Assembly (NCBI GenBank): GCA_963747255.1
Contig: CAVVEG010000015.1
Location: forward strand, 3,533-67,532
From: CAIYRG01 sp963747255
Lineage (GTDB): Bacteria > Pseudomonadota > Alphaproteobacteria > Micropepsales > Micropepsaceae
DNA length: 64,000 nt
Direction of reading: 5' to 3'
Under the pieces are notes generated by a model, which saw only the letters and a list, made by a program, of their open reading frames with translations, ran no database searches and was not told the DNA's origin. Made by a program: the position numbers and the translations under genes. Numbering within the stretch: position 1 is the stretch's first letter; every line of letters begins with the position of its first letter. Positions 15,009 through 23,950 of this stretch are shown here, one piece after another.

Positions 15009-15665
15009 ATGGACGTACGGGAATTTCTGCGGGGCAAACTGGCGGAGCGGGGGCTTTCCATGAAGGAAGCCTCGGAGCGTATCGGCCGCAATCACGCCTA
15101 TCTTCAGCAGTTTCTCGAGCGCGGAATCCCTGGCGTTCTGCCGGAAGAAGCGCGCGAAAGGCTTGCCGAACTGCTCGGCGTTGCGCCGGACGTGCTGCGT
15201 TTCGGCGGTCCGCCCTCGCGCCCCGGCGTTACCCGGCCGCCTTATCTGCGGCTTCCGCCCGCCAATCCCGCCGACCGGATTCCGGTCATGGGCGTGGGCG
15301 AAGGCGGCGGCGAAGGCAAATCCCTGTGGAACGGCGAAATCGTCGATTACGTGGCGCGCCCGCCGGCACTTTCGGGCGCGCCAAACGGCTATGCCACATA
15401 TGTCATCGGCACCAGCATGGAGCCGCGCTATCACCCCGGCGAACTGATCTATGTCCATCCGGGCAAACCCGTCACCGCCGGCGCCTATGTGCTCGTGCAG
15501 CTCAAACCGCCGGCCGAAGGCGAACCGCCGCTCGCCCTCATCAAGCGCCTCGTGAAAAAGGTCGGCAACCGCATTGTGCTGGAACAGTTCAACCCGCCGA
15601 AACAGTTCGATGTGTCGGCCCGGGAAATCGTCTCCATTCACCGCGTCGTCGGCAGCGGCGAATAA
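15009..15665 (+). CDS. S24 family (LexA/CI-like) transcriptional repressor
   Basis: 218 residues from ATG 15009. An N-terminal helix-turn-helix is at about residues 5-60 (AERGLSMKEASERIGRNHAYLQQFLERG) and the S24 peptidase fold at 90-215. The catalytic pair is Ser136 in GTSMEPRYHPG and Lys179 in LALIKRLVKK. No Ala-Gly cleavage bond is clear in the linker (GVGEGGGEGK is the nearest), so self-cleavage after DNA damage is possible but unproven. It is divergent from a RusA-like/DUF6456 operon with an operator between them. It probably represses both that operon and the GIY-YIG operon at 49.2 kb. Confidence 0.8.
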   Translation: MDVREFLRGKLAERGLSMKEASERIGRNHAYLQQFLERGIPGVLPEEARERLAELLGVAPDVLRFGGPPSRPGVTRPPYLRLPPANPADRIPVMGVGEGGGEGKSLWNGEIVDYVARPPALSGAPNGYATYVIGTSMEPRYHPGELIYVHPGKPVTAGAYVLVQLKPPAEGEPPLALIKRLVKKVGNRIVLEQFNPPKQFDVSAREIVSIHRVVGSGE

Positions 15666-15689
15666 ACGGCTGCCGCGGGGAGGGTTCGG

Positions 15690-15848
15690 TTACTTTCCCT
15701 CGGTGAACCGCTTCTTCCCCGATTCGAGTTCGCGCAGGATCGCATCCCTCTTCTTTTCCACTTGGCGCGCCTGCTCCTCCAGCGCTTTGCCGGCTTTGGT
15801 CCGGTTGAGTCCCAGGGGCAATTTCCTCTTCCGGTCCGCCTCGTCCAT
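15690..15848 (-). CDS. Small charged hypothetical protein
   Basis: 52 residues from ATG 15848: MDEADRKRKLPLGLNR then a long charged helix LEEQARQVEKKRDAILRELESGKKR. Coiled-coil composition, no family recognised. It converges on the S24 repressor gene, with 24 bases between the stops. Confidence 0.45.
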   Translation of the reverse strand: MDEADRKRKLPLGLNRTKAGKALEEQARQVEKKRDAILRELESGKKRFTEGK

Positions 15849-15907
15849 CGCCGCCTCCGATCTTCGCGCATTCCCGCGAAGACGTAACGCGACCGGGCGG
15901 CACGCGC

Positions 15908-16087
15908 TCACTTTTGGGGCGTGTTTTCGATCTCCCTGATCAGCAGGTCCCAGGCGGCTGCAAGCTGCTCATAGCCCGCCCGCATCTCCGGATTGCTTGC
16001 CTTTGCGGCAGACTGCCGCGCTTCCGCCGCCATTTCGCGGAACTGCCGCAGGCGTTCCGCAGGCGTGTCCCTGTCCTGATTTGTCAT
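15908..16087 (-). CDS. Small helical hypothetical protein (family also at 10190)
   Basis: 59 residues from ATG 16087 with GGGGGGGAA upstream. The core AERLRQFREMAAEARQSAAKASN, then PEMRAGYEQLAAAWDLLIREIE, has the same two-helix layout and the LA-x-x-W signature as the small proteins at 10190, 11892, 16258 and 27492, but without the Cys. It is divergent from a second family member at 16258. Confidence 0.6.
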   Translation of the reverse strand: MTNQDRDTPAERLRQFREMAAEARQSAAKASNPEMRAGYEQLAAAWDLLIREIENTPQK

Positions 16088-16257
16088 GGAATTTCCCCCC
16101 CGGGCTTTAACGCGGCAACTTAGCCGGGATTTCGGGTTCCCGGAGTCGCTTTTCCGACACGCTGCGAAATTTTGTCCGCCGCGTACGGACTTGCCGGGTT
16201 CCGGGAACCAAAGCGCCGGAAGGGGATTATGACTTGAACCAGCGGGGCGGGGATCCA

Positions 16258-16422
16258 ATGGCAGGTCATGAAACGCCGCAAGAGCGGCGTGAACGCTATC
16301 TGCGGCAGGCGCGCGAAGCCGGCGAACTCGCAGCCCGCAGCCGCGACCCCGACATCGCCGCGTCGTTCCGCACCATTGCCCTGAGCTGGGAACGGCTCGC
16401 CCGCGAGATCAGGGAGGGTTAG
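16258..16422 (+). CDS. Small helical hypothetical protein (family also at 10190)
   Basis: 54 residues from ATG 16258: RRERYLRQAREAGELAARSR, then DIAASFRTIALSWERLAREIREG. It is a paralogue of the divergent gene at 15908-16087, with IALSWERLA in the place of LAAAWDLLI. Its end overlaps the hisG stop region (converging genes). The family is widespread in Rhizobiales-like genomes as short uncharacterised proteins, as far as I recall. Confidence 0.6.
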   Translation: MAGHETPQERRERYLRQAREAGELAARSRDPDIAASFRTIALSWERLAREIREG

Positions 16423-17389
16423 AGGCGCGGTTCCCCAGCGCCGCCGTCAGCCGGGCAAAGGGAACATTGTTCTCGCCGAAGACATATTCCACCCGCTCCG
16501 ACGCGACGGGTCCCCGGACGCCATGCTGCCGCAAAAGCGCCACCGCGCGCGACAGCTCGGCGCCCCGGCAGAGCAGCGATTGCGTTCCGTCCGCCGAGAC
16601 AATCATGGAAAATCCGGCCCGTCCGAGTTCGGCGGCAAGCGTCCCCCCTTGGGGAAAAGCGGCGCGCAGCAGATAGGAATTGCGCGCCGTTTCGCGGGCC
16701 GCCATGCGCGCGCAAATCCGGCCCGCCGATTCCAGCGCGGATGCGCTCCACGGCGCATTCAGCGCCGCCGCCAGTTGCGCCTGACTCTTCAGGATCACGC
16801 CGTCATCGAGGACCTTCAGCCCATTCGCCGCAAGCGTTGCACCCGTCGTCGTGATATCGACGATCGCTTCGGCAACGCCGGCGGCCGGTGCCCCTTCCGT
16901 GGCGCCCAGACTCTCCACGATGCGGTAATCGGCGACGCCATGCGAGGCGAAGTAACTGCGGGTCAGCGACAGATATTTGGTCGCGACGCGCAGACGCCGC
17001 CGGTGCCGCCCGTGAAACGCCGTGCAGACATCGTCCAGATCGGCCATCGTGCGGACGTCGATCCAAACACGGGGCACCGCCACAACCACATCCGCAAAAC
17101 CGAAGCCCAGCGGCTGCAACAGCGCCACGGAACGATCCGCATCCGGTATATTCTCCCGGATCAGGTCTTCGCCCGTGATCCCGAAATGGATATCGCCCGC
17201 CGCCAGCGCGCCCGCGATTTCCCCCGACGACATCAGTTTGATTTCCACGCCCGGCTCGCCCGCGATGCTTGCCCGATAGTCGCGGGCGCCCGCGAGCAGT
17301 TTCAGGCCGGCATCGTCGAGCCAGGCGGTCACCTGTTCCTGCAGTCGCCCCTTCGACGGCAGGGCAAAACGCAAAACCCCTTCGCCCAT
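16409..17389 (-). CDS. hisG: ATP phosphoribosyltransferase catalytic subunit
   Basis: 326 residues from ATG 17389. It begins with LRFALPSKGRLQEQVTAWL and has the substrate loop region (VATKYLSLTRSYFASHGV) and the PRPP-binding EAIVDITTTGATLAANGL. It catalyses the first step of histidine synthesis, ATP + PRPP to phosphoribosyl-ATP. It is longer than the roughly 215-residue short form. A HisZ regulatory subunit is encoded directly upstream (three bases between), so it works as a HisG/HisZ complex. Third gene of hisS-hisZ-hisG. Confidence 0.92.
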   Translation of the reverse strand: MGEGVLRFALPSKGRLQEQVTAWLDDAGLKLLAGARDYRASIAGEPGVEIKLMSSGEIAGALAAGDIHFGITGEDLIRENIPDADRSVALLQPLGFGFADVVVAVPRVWIDVRTMADLDDVCTAFHGRHRRRLRVATKYLSLTRSYFASHGVADYRIVESLGATEGAPAAGVAEAIVDITTTGATLAANGLKVLDDGVILKSQAQLAAALNAPWSASALESAGRICARMAARETARNSYLLRAAFPQGGTLAAELGRAGFSMIVSADGTQSLLCRGAELSRAVALLRQHGVRGPVASERVEYVFGENNVPFARLTAALGNRASNPP

Positions 17390-17392
17390 TTC

Positions 17393-18574
17393 TCAGCCCG
17401 CCCCCGCGAGAAAATCGCGTGCCGCAAGCACGCGCTCGTCGCGGATCGCGCAGCCCACGGCCGGTATGTCGCGGGTCGCCCCCAATGTCTTCAGCAGCGT
17501 GTCATAACGCCCGCCACCCGCCACCTGCACCGGCCCATCGGCATCGCGCGCCCATAGTTCGAAGACGAAACCGGTGTAATAATCCATGTTGCGGCCAAAT
17601 CGCGGCGCGAAACTCACCTGCCCGTCCGACAATCCGAGTTTGCGCAGGCCCGCGATCCGCGCCGCCATGGCCTCGACCGGCGCTTCCAGCGCAACCCCCT
17701 GCTTCTTCAGCAGCGCAACCAGTTCGGCGAGACTTTTCTCCGCCGGGCCGGAAATCGCCAATGCCTTTTCGATGACCGACAGGGCTTTGCGATCGAGCTT
17801 CAGCGATGCCGCTTCCGCCGCCTGCTCCATCAGCCGGTCGATGATCTCCTCGCGCGTCCGCCCGGCAAAGACATCGCGCGAACCCGCGCCGTCCGGCAGG
17901 TCCATCAGACCCGACAACGCCGCCCGGGCTTCTCCCTCGCCGGCCGATCCGATCTGCGCCAGCCACGCGGCGCCGGGGGCAGCCTGTCCCGATGACAGCC
18001 GCCGCAGCAGACCCGCAAAGCTTTCCGGCCGCTTGAAATGACGCTTCAGCCGCCCGCGCCATTGCGCAGGAACCGGAAGCGCATCGATCAGTCGCGGAAA
18101 CAGCGATGCATCGCCGATCTGGGCGGAAAAGACCTCCAGCCCCGCGGCGCGCAAAGCTTCCACCGCCAGCGACAGAACCTCCGCATCGGCGTCAACCCGC
18201 TTATCCGCCCCCAGATATTCAACCCCGGTCTGGAGGAACTGACCGGAGCCCTGCGGATCGCGGCTGCGCATCCGGAAGGCCGGGCCGTGATAGGCGATCC
18301 GCGCCGGAAATCCGCCACCCTGTTCCAGATGCAGCCGGCAAACCGGAATCGTCAGTTCCGGCCTCAGGCACAACTCGCGGCCGGCCGGATCGTCGAGGAA
18401 AAATGTCCGTCTACGGATTTCTTCTCCGGAACGGTCCAGGAATATGTCCGCCGGTTGCAGCACCGGGGGATCGGCGCGGACATAATCGCGCCGGGCAAAA
18501 GCCCCAAGCAGCGCCGCCGCCTGGGTTTCAAGCCGGGCGACCCGCCGCGCTTCCGCAGCCGGAAAGCCGCTCAT
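17393..18574 (-). CDS. hisZ: ATP phosphoribosyltransferase regulatory subunit (HisRS paralogue)
   Basis: 393 residues from ATG 18574, one base before the hisS stop codon. It is a class II synthetase-like protein with motif 2-like regions (LCLRPELTIPVCRLHLEQ, IAYHGPAFRMRS) and the HisA-like box FGRNMDYYTGFVFELW plus VAGGGRYDTLL. HisZ lacks aminoacylation and activates HisG, conferring histidine feedback. The order and tight spacing with hisG support the call. Confidence 0.92.
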   Translation of the reverse strand: MSGFPAAEARRVARLETQAAALLGAFARRDYVRADPPVLQPADIFLDRSGEEIRRRTFFLDDPAGRELCLRPELTIPVCRLHLEQGGGFPARIAYHGPAFRMRSRDPQGSGQFLQTGVEYLGADKRVDADAEVLSLAVEALRAAGLEVFSAQIGDASLFPRLIDALPVPAQWRGRLKRHFKRPESFAGLLRRLSSGQAAPGAAWLAQIGSAGEGEARAALSGLMDLPDGAGSRDVFAGRTREEIIDRLMEQAAEAASLKLDRKALSVIEKALAISGPAEKSLAELVALLKKQGVALEAPVEAMAARIAGLRKLGLSDGQVSFAPRFGRNMDYYTGFVFELWARDADGPVQVAGGGRYDTLLKTLGATRDIPAVGCAIRDERVLAARDFLAGAG

Positions 18575-18575
18575 T

Positions 18576-20089
18576 TCATTCCCTCCGCCCCGCCAGCATC
18601 GCGCGGGCACAGGCGACGAGTTCGCTCCGCGCCACTGTCTGCTGCGCCGGGCGCGCCTCCAACCAGGCATCGCGCGTGCCCGCCGTTTTCGACAGCTCTC
18701 TCCCGCGCTTCAGATCCTTCAGCGTGATTTCCCCCCGCGCCCGCTCGTCACCGCCCTCGATCACCGCAATCGCAGCGCCGCGCCGGTCGGCATAGCGAAG
18801 CTGCGCCTTCATTCCCCCCTCGCCGGCATAGGCTTCGGCCCGCAAGCCTGCGGCGCGCAGCTCCTGCGCGATCCGGAAACTCTCCGCCGCCGCCCTGCGC
18901 TCGAACACCAGCACAACACAGATGGGCTCTGTCCCGAAAGCCTCCAGTCCGGCACGCGCCCGCAGGGCCGAGAGCAGCCGGCTGACCCCGATCGAAATTC
19001 CCGTCGCCGGCACTTCCTGCCCGGTGAAGCGCGCCACCAGTCCGTCATAGCGCCCGCCGCCGCCGATCGAGCCGAACACCACATTCTCTCCCGCATCGTT
19101 CGTGACCGGGAATGTCAGCTGCGCCTCGAACACCGGCCCGGTGTAATAATCCAGCCCGCGCACGATTCCCGAATCAACCCGCACGCGGTCGCCGTCATAA
19201 CCGCAATTGTTCAGGATGCGGACTATATCCCGCAGGTTGGCGATGCCGTCCTCGCCGGCCGGGCTTCCCGCCACCGCCTGCCGAAGCCGGTCCAGAGCCG
19301 TCTCGCCATCCTCTTCCGCCCCGCCGGGCGCGGCAAAGCCGAGCACGCGCGCGCTCTGCCCTGCATCCAAACCGGCGCCAGAGGTGAAATCCCCCGAATT
19401 CATCCCTGCGGCCGTCGCCGAGCAGCGCCCGCACCCCCTCCGGGCCAAGCCGGTCCATCTTGTCCAGCGCCCGCAGCACGATGCCGCGCCGCGCCGGATC
19501 GCCTCCGACTCCGGCAGCTTCCAATACGCCGTCCAACAATTTCCGGCTGTTCAACCTGATCATGTAGTCGCCGCGCTTCAGCCCCAAAGCCTCCAGGCAA
19601 TCGGCGCACATCATCAGCAGTTCCGCATCCGCGGCGGCCGCTCCCGAACCGACCGTGTCGGCATCGCACTGCGTGAATTCGCGGAAACGGCCGGGGCCCG
19701 GCTTCTCGTTCCGCCACACAGTGCCGACCTGAAAGCGCCGGAAGGGCTTTGGCAGATTCTGGAAATTCTCCGCCACATAACGGGCCAGCGGCGCGGTCAG
19801 GTCATAGCGCAGCGCCAGCCATTGGCCATCATCATCCTTCAGCGAGAACACACCTTCATTCGGCCGGTCCAGAATCGGGCAGGAATTTCCCCAGCGCGTC
19901 GGCATATTCGAATGCCGGCGTCTCCAGCGCCTGGAAGCCATAGCCGGAATAGACCCGCCGGATGGTCTCGAGCATGCGGGTCTCCGCAGCCAGTTCGGCT
20001 TCGTCCCGATCCCGGAAGCCGCGCGGCAGCCGCGGCCTCGGCCGTGATGCCTTGCCGCCGGCTGTATCGCCGGGCCGCTGCTCGTTCAT
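18576..20089 (-). pseudogene. hisS: Histidyl-tRNA synthetase, two one-base frameshifts
   Basis: All of HisRS is present in three frames. N-terminal PRGFRDRDEAELAAE to KFLPD runs from ATG 20089. The middle holds the motif 2 region (RYDLTAPLARYVAEN, FRRFQVGTVWRNEKPGPGRFREFTQCDAD). The C-terminal part has RGLDYYTGPVFE, SIGGGGRYDGL and the anticodon domain. Removing one base near 19873-19874 and one near 19397-19400 restores a continuous protein. As hisS is normally essential, either these are sequence errors or another copy exists. It heads the his operon. Confidence 0.85.
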
Positions 20090-20242
20090 TGTGATTCCCA
20101 GTTAAAACAGACCGCCCGCGGCGGCGCGGCCATCCCTTACCGGCTCGCCCGAAAGAGCGCAATCCGCGGGAAAGATTGATCCAGGTCAGAAACCATTTCC
20201 CTGCGCCGCCGTAATCTCCTCAGGAATAAGCGAGAATTCGCC

Positions 20243-20446
20243 ATGCATGAGCATCCTGTCCTTGGAGCGGTTCTGTTCGTGATCGGTACCGCCATGGTCT
20301 GCCTTTCATTTGCGGCAACCAATATGGGTGCAAGCGGCAGCGCAGGACCGCTGATCGTCGGTCATCTGCTCGTGCTCAACGGTGTGCTGCTCGCGGTGCT
20401 CGGCACCGCCGATCACAGCCCGGTCCGCATCCGCAAATCGCGGTAA
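20243..20446 (+). CDS. Small two-helix membrane protein
   Basis: 67 residues from ATG 20243. Two hydrophobic segments, residues 6-27 (VLGAVLFVIGTAMVCLSFAATN) and 36-57 (LIVGHLLVLNGVLLAVLGTA), are joined by a Gly/Ser loop, with a basic tail RIRKSR. No family recognised. Confidence 0.5.
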   Translation: MHEHPVLGAVLFVIGTAMVCLSFAATNMGASGSAGPLIVGHLLVLNGVLLAVLGTADHSPVRIRKSR

Positions 20447-20539
20447 CCCCCGCTCTCGTGCCGAATGCCGGCTTGGCGGCCGCCGAACTCCAGGCCCCTT
20501 CCAGTGCTCCCCGAATTCGATACTCTGCGTCAGTGGCAG

Positions 20540-21120
20540 GTGCGGAGCAAACACAATGTTCGGGCTTCTCTGATCACCGCAAGCTTAGCGGCTTTGCTCA
20601 CATTTTTCCGATCCACGCCTCTGCTGCGGCGGAGACTATTCAGCAAAAAGCGCTCGGGACCTGGAAGCTCGTTTCGGTGGAGACTCTGAGAAGCAATGGC
20701 CAAATCGTAACGATTTGGATGGGCGTCCATCCAACCGGAATAATCATGTACGAGCCGAACGGTTACATGTCCGTTGAGATAATGCGCGACCCGCGCCCGA
20801 CCTTCGCAAAGGACCGAGTCGCGGGGTCAGCTGATGAGCTTGGAAGGGCTTACTTCGGGTACTACGCTTATTGGGGCACGTTTACCATTGATGACGCAAG
20901 CAGCACGGTCCAACACAGAATCCAGGGCAGTTTGTGGCCGGAAGAAATCGGAAGCACTCGTAAGAGAACTCTTCGATTCGATGGAGCCAGACTTGTTTTG
21001 ACTACTCCTGCCTACAGGGCAGGTGCGGTGCTTCCCCAGTATCTTCTCGAAAGCAGTCGAATTTCGGGAGATGAGGAACTGACAAACCGCCTTACATGGG
21101 AGAGAATCGGATCAAAGTGA
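20540..21120 (+). CDS. Secreted lipocalin-like domain protein (signal peptide in another frame)
   Basis: The mature part (QKALGTWKLVSVETLRSNGQIV ... IQGSLWPEEIGSTRKRTLRFDG ... TNRLTWERIG) is a lipocalin-like domain of about 150 residues that opens with the family GTWKLVS motif. Its own frame has no good start. A signal-peptide-like stretch (MRSKHNVRASLITASLAALLTFF from GTG 20540) lies in the neighbouring frame and would join at the T5 run 20603-20607. So a one-base indel probably separates leader and domain. A terminator follows at 21208. Function unknown. Confidence 0.6.
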
Positions 21121-21207
21121 GAAACCCGGCAGCGCGAAGAGCGCACAACTCGCGAACTCATCCGCTCCCATTTGCGTGTAAGAGCGCTCACCGTCAAACT
21201 TGAAATG

Positions 21208-21246
21208 CAGGAACCCGGCGCTGGGCCGGGCTCCTGTGCGTTTTCA
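21208..21246 (+). terminator. Rho-independent terminator
   Basis: Stem CAGGAACCCGG (21208-21218) / CCGGGCTCCTG (21226-21236) with a seven-base loop, followed by TGCGTTTTCATTT. It lies after the lipocalin-like gene and before the converging lectin-like gene. Confidence 0.65.
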
Positions 21247-21276
21247 TTTCGTCTGATGCTTTTGCCAGCAAGATGA

Positions 21277-21945
21277 TCAGTTGATCGCGAAGCAGTAGAA
21301 ATGCCCCGCGCCGCCCGTGGCGATAAGCCCTTCTTTCGTGCAGTCGCGGCTCATATGGGCCGCATTCCACGATACGTTCCCGCCGCCCTGGCGATCGGAA
21401 TGGCCGAGCATCGCCCTGGCATTGTTCCCGTCCGACGTCCAGTTGTTGCAGGTTGTGTCCGCGGCGCCGAGAGGAAGCGCACGCCCGTCGGAATCCGATC
21501 CGGTCAGCATGTCATGTTCGTTCGGCCTGTCGCCGACACCATTGATCGGCATCCCATGCTCATCGAGAGAATTATCCTTCCGGATGGCATTACGATCGCG
21601 CTGGTTATCGCCATGCAGATCAGCGACATTGGCCGCTATCAGAATGCCCTTCGCATTGTACCAGGGTCCCGGTCCAATTCGCCCGCGGGCATTGACGCCA
21701 ACCGCGTTGGGCGTAGTCACGGTGCTGAGATAGGCATGCCAGGTGTGGTTACCGGCGCCTGCCCCGGCGGCAAGCCGCTGGCAAATCGCGTCGGCCCCGG
21801 CCAAACCACCGAGATTGCCGGTGCCCGGAACTTCCCGTGCAACAAAGAATGTCATCGGATGCTGCGGCGCCTGGCCCTGCGCCAACACAGCCGCGGATCC
21901 GAGCATGGTCACAGCAATTGCACACATTATGATCCGCTTGTTCAT
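21277..21945 (-). CDS. Secreted protein with a lectin/endostatin-like fold
   Basis: 222 residues from ATG 21945, signal peptide about 1-23 (AAVLAQG). The domain begins MTFFVAREVPGTGNLGGLAGADAICQRLA and continues with HTWHAYLSTV, ARGRIGPGPWYNAKGILIA, CNNWTSDG and GHFYCFAIN. This resembles the bacterial C-type-lectin/endostatin-like secreted domains (DUF1554-like), with four cysteines able to pair. Ligand unknown. Family assignment is from the GNLGGLAGADAxCQ and late CNNWTS patterns only. Confidence 0.55.
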   Translation of the reverse strand: MNKRIIMCAIAVTMLGSAAVLAQGQAPQHPMTFFVAREVPGTGNLGGLAGADAICQRLAAGAGAGNHTWHAYLSTVTTPNAVGVNARGRIGPGPWYNAKGILIAANVADLHGDNQRDRNAIRKDNSLDEHGMPINGVGDRPNEHDMLTGSDSDGRALPLGAADTTCNNWTSDGNNARAMLGHSDRQGGGNVSWNAAHMSRDCTKEGLIATGGAGHFYCFAIN

Positions 21946-22052
21946 GATCCTGTGCTCCTCTCAACGTAAAGACAGGAGCAAAGGTTAGCCGATGCCATGG
22001 CCGCACGTTGTGACAACTATCAATCGGAATGCATATGAAACCAGGACATGCC

Positions 22053-22905
22053 ATGATCAGAAGACTACGCGGTGCAGGGTTCGCAGCCGCTTTATTTGTA
22101 ACCGGATTCACAGTGGCTCATCCGGACCTGGCATGGGGGCAATCTTCGCCCCAACCGGCTGATGCCCCACCGATCCTGGAAGTCAGCCTTGGCGGTGGTG
22201 CGGCCGGCGGACCGGTTTTCCCCGGGGCAGCCCGATATCGCACCGAACCGATCTTTTTGGGTTCGCTTGCCTATCGCGGCCTCGCCTATCTGGGTGCGGC
22301 CGGGCTCGGCAGCAGTGAAATATTCAGCCCCGGCTTTCACTTTGGTCCCGTGGTGGATTTTTCGGGTGGCCGAAATGACACCTCGGACAAGCATTTGCGC
22401 GGGCTTGGAAACATCTCGCCGACCGTAGCCGTAGGCGTCATCGGGCTATGGCGTCTCGAGGGATTCGAGCTGATCGGGATCGTTCGGCAAGCGGTCTTTC
22501 ACACCAATTACGGCCTGGTGGGGAGAGTCCAATTCGACCGCCGGATCACGCTGATTCCCGGAAGGCTGACCTTGCTGGCCGGGCCGGAGGCCGATTTTGG
22601 CAATGGCCGCTATGAGCGGACCTGGTTTGGCATATCGCAGGAGCAGGCCGCGGATTTCAGGATTGCCCACCTACACACCGGTTGGCGGCGTTGCGGATGC
22701 CGGTCTGCTTCTGAACTTCGATTATCGATATTCGGAGCATATTCTGGTGCGGACATTCGGCGAGTTCAGATGGCTGTTCGGCTCTGCGGCGAAGAGCCCG
22801 CTCGCGCAGAACAACACACAGGCGATATTCGGCGTTGGAATTGCGTACAGCTTCGATCTCGACGATATCGTGCCGCCGGCGCTGCTGGCTCACCTGCCCG
22901 GTTGA
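22053..22905 (+). pseudogene. MipA/OmpV family outer membrane protein, frameshifted
   Basis: From ATG 22053: signal peptide (MIRRLRGAGFAAALFVTG), then a beta-barrel-like protein with LEVSLGGGAAGGPVFPGAARY and GRLTLLAGPEADFGNGRYERTWFGISQEQA. The frame breaks at the TTT of 22655-22657. Removing one T continues with DSGLPTYTPVGGVADAGLLLNFDYRYSEH and the final strand GVGIAYSFDLDD, ending at 22905. MipA/OmpV proteins are outer-membrane proteins linked to peptidoglycan synthesis or porin function. One-base insertion or sequencing error. Confidence 0.75.
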
Positions 22906-22926
22906 CGAAGTATCGGGCCGGTTCTC

Positions 22927-23907
22927 TTACGGCAGCCGAAATGCGTAGACCGCGAGCGAGGGCCGATCGCTTCCGCAGCTAGACGACCCCCCGATGAAAT
23001 AGGCCGTGTCGCCGACGACGGCGGCGGCTTGCGCGTGAAGCGCCGAGGGGGCTTTGGCAATTGCGCTCCAGCTGTTGGTCTTTGGGTCATAGGCATCGAA
23101 TTCGTCATATGCGGTGCGCGTCCTGGCATCCTTGCATTCTCCCCCGTAATAGAGAATGAGCCCATGATAAAATACGGCCGCGCCGCTGCTGCGCGGCGTC
23201 GGCATCGGCGCCAGCGCACGCCATTTGTCGGCAGCCGCATCGTAAAGGTCGTGCAGCCCAACATTATCGACCGTGGCGTCGGTGCGTCCGGCGAAAACAT
23301 GCAGCCCGTCAGTTGCTACGACCGCCGCCAGGTGATCCCGCGCGACCGGGAGGGGAGCGGCCATGGTCCATTTTCCCGTGGCCGGATCATAAACCTCATG
23401 TGTGGCGACCGTTTTTCCATCCGCGGTTCGCCCGCCGATTGCGTGAAGCCGCCCGGCAAGCGCGACAAGGCTGATGGAACCGCGCGGAGAGGAAAGCGGC
23501 GCCAGACTGCGCCATTTGCCGGTTTCGATATCGTATTCCAGCACCTGATCGAGGGGATTCTTGTGAACCGTGGCCGCAAAGCCCCCGGCGACATAGATTT
23601 TACCGTTCAGCGCCGCAACACCGGGATGAGATGCCCCTCGCGGCATCGGCGCGAGATCGCGCCAGCGGCCGGTTGCCGGATCGAGTTCCTGAAACAGCGG
23701 CGAATCTTGAACGACGGGCGTTTGGCCGCCCGCGACATAGATTTTCCCGTTGAACGCATCGGCAACAATCTCGGTCCGGGCGGTCGTCATTTGTGCCGCG
23801 ACGGACCAGGCGCCCCTGGATTCCGCCGCATTCGTCGAAGCGGCGGAGAATACCAGGAGCGAAATGAGCGCTGCATTACCCAGGACCAAACCGATGACGC
23901 GCTTCAT
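22927..23907 (-). CDS. Secreted Kelch-repeat protein
   Basis: 326 residues from ATG 23907, signal peptide to about 28 (STNAAES). Six Kelch-type blades follow, seen as repeated IYVAGG / LHAIGG / LHVFAG / LILYYGG / AYFIGG strands with preceding LDPATGRWRDLAPMP-type segments about 50 residues apart. It probably forms a periplasmic beta-propeller. It lies 43 bases downstream of an ABC binding-protein gene on the same strand and may share its transcript. Ligand unknown. Confidence 0.8.
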   Translation of the reverse strand: MKRVIGLVLGNAALISLLVFSAASTNAAESRGAWSVAAQMTTARTEIVADAFNGKIYVAGGQTPVVQDSPLFQELDPATGRWRDLAPMPRGASHPGVAALNGKIYVAGGFAATVHKNPLDQVLEYDIETGKWRSLAPLSSPRGSISLVALAGRLHAIGGRTADGKTVATHEVYDPATGKWTMAAPLPVARDHLAAVVATDGLHVFAGRTDATVDNVGLHDLYDAAADKWRALAPMPTPRSSGAAVFYHGLILYYGGECKDARTRTAYDEFDAYDPKTNSWSAIAKAPSALHAQAAAVVGDTAYFIGGSSSCGSDRPSLAVYAFRLP

Positions 23908-23950
23908 CAATCCCTCCAACAGAATAATGTGCACAGTGAGGCCGATGAAC

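Noticed and set aside
15685..15695. GGTTAC as a second SigF -35 site
   Set aside because: On the minus strand GTAACC is followed directly by GAAC, not CGAA after 16 bases, and it lies at a gene end.
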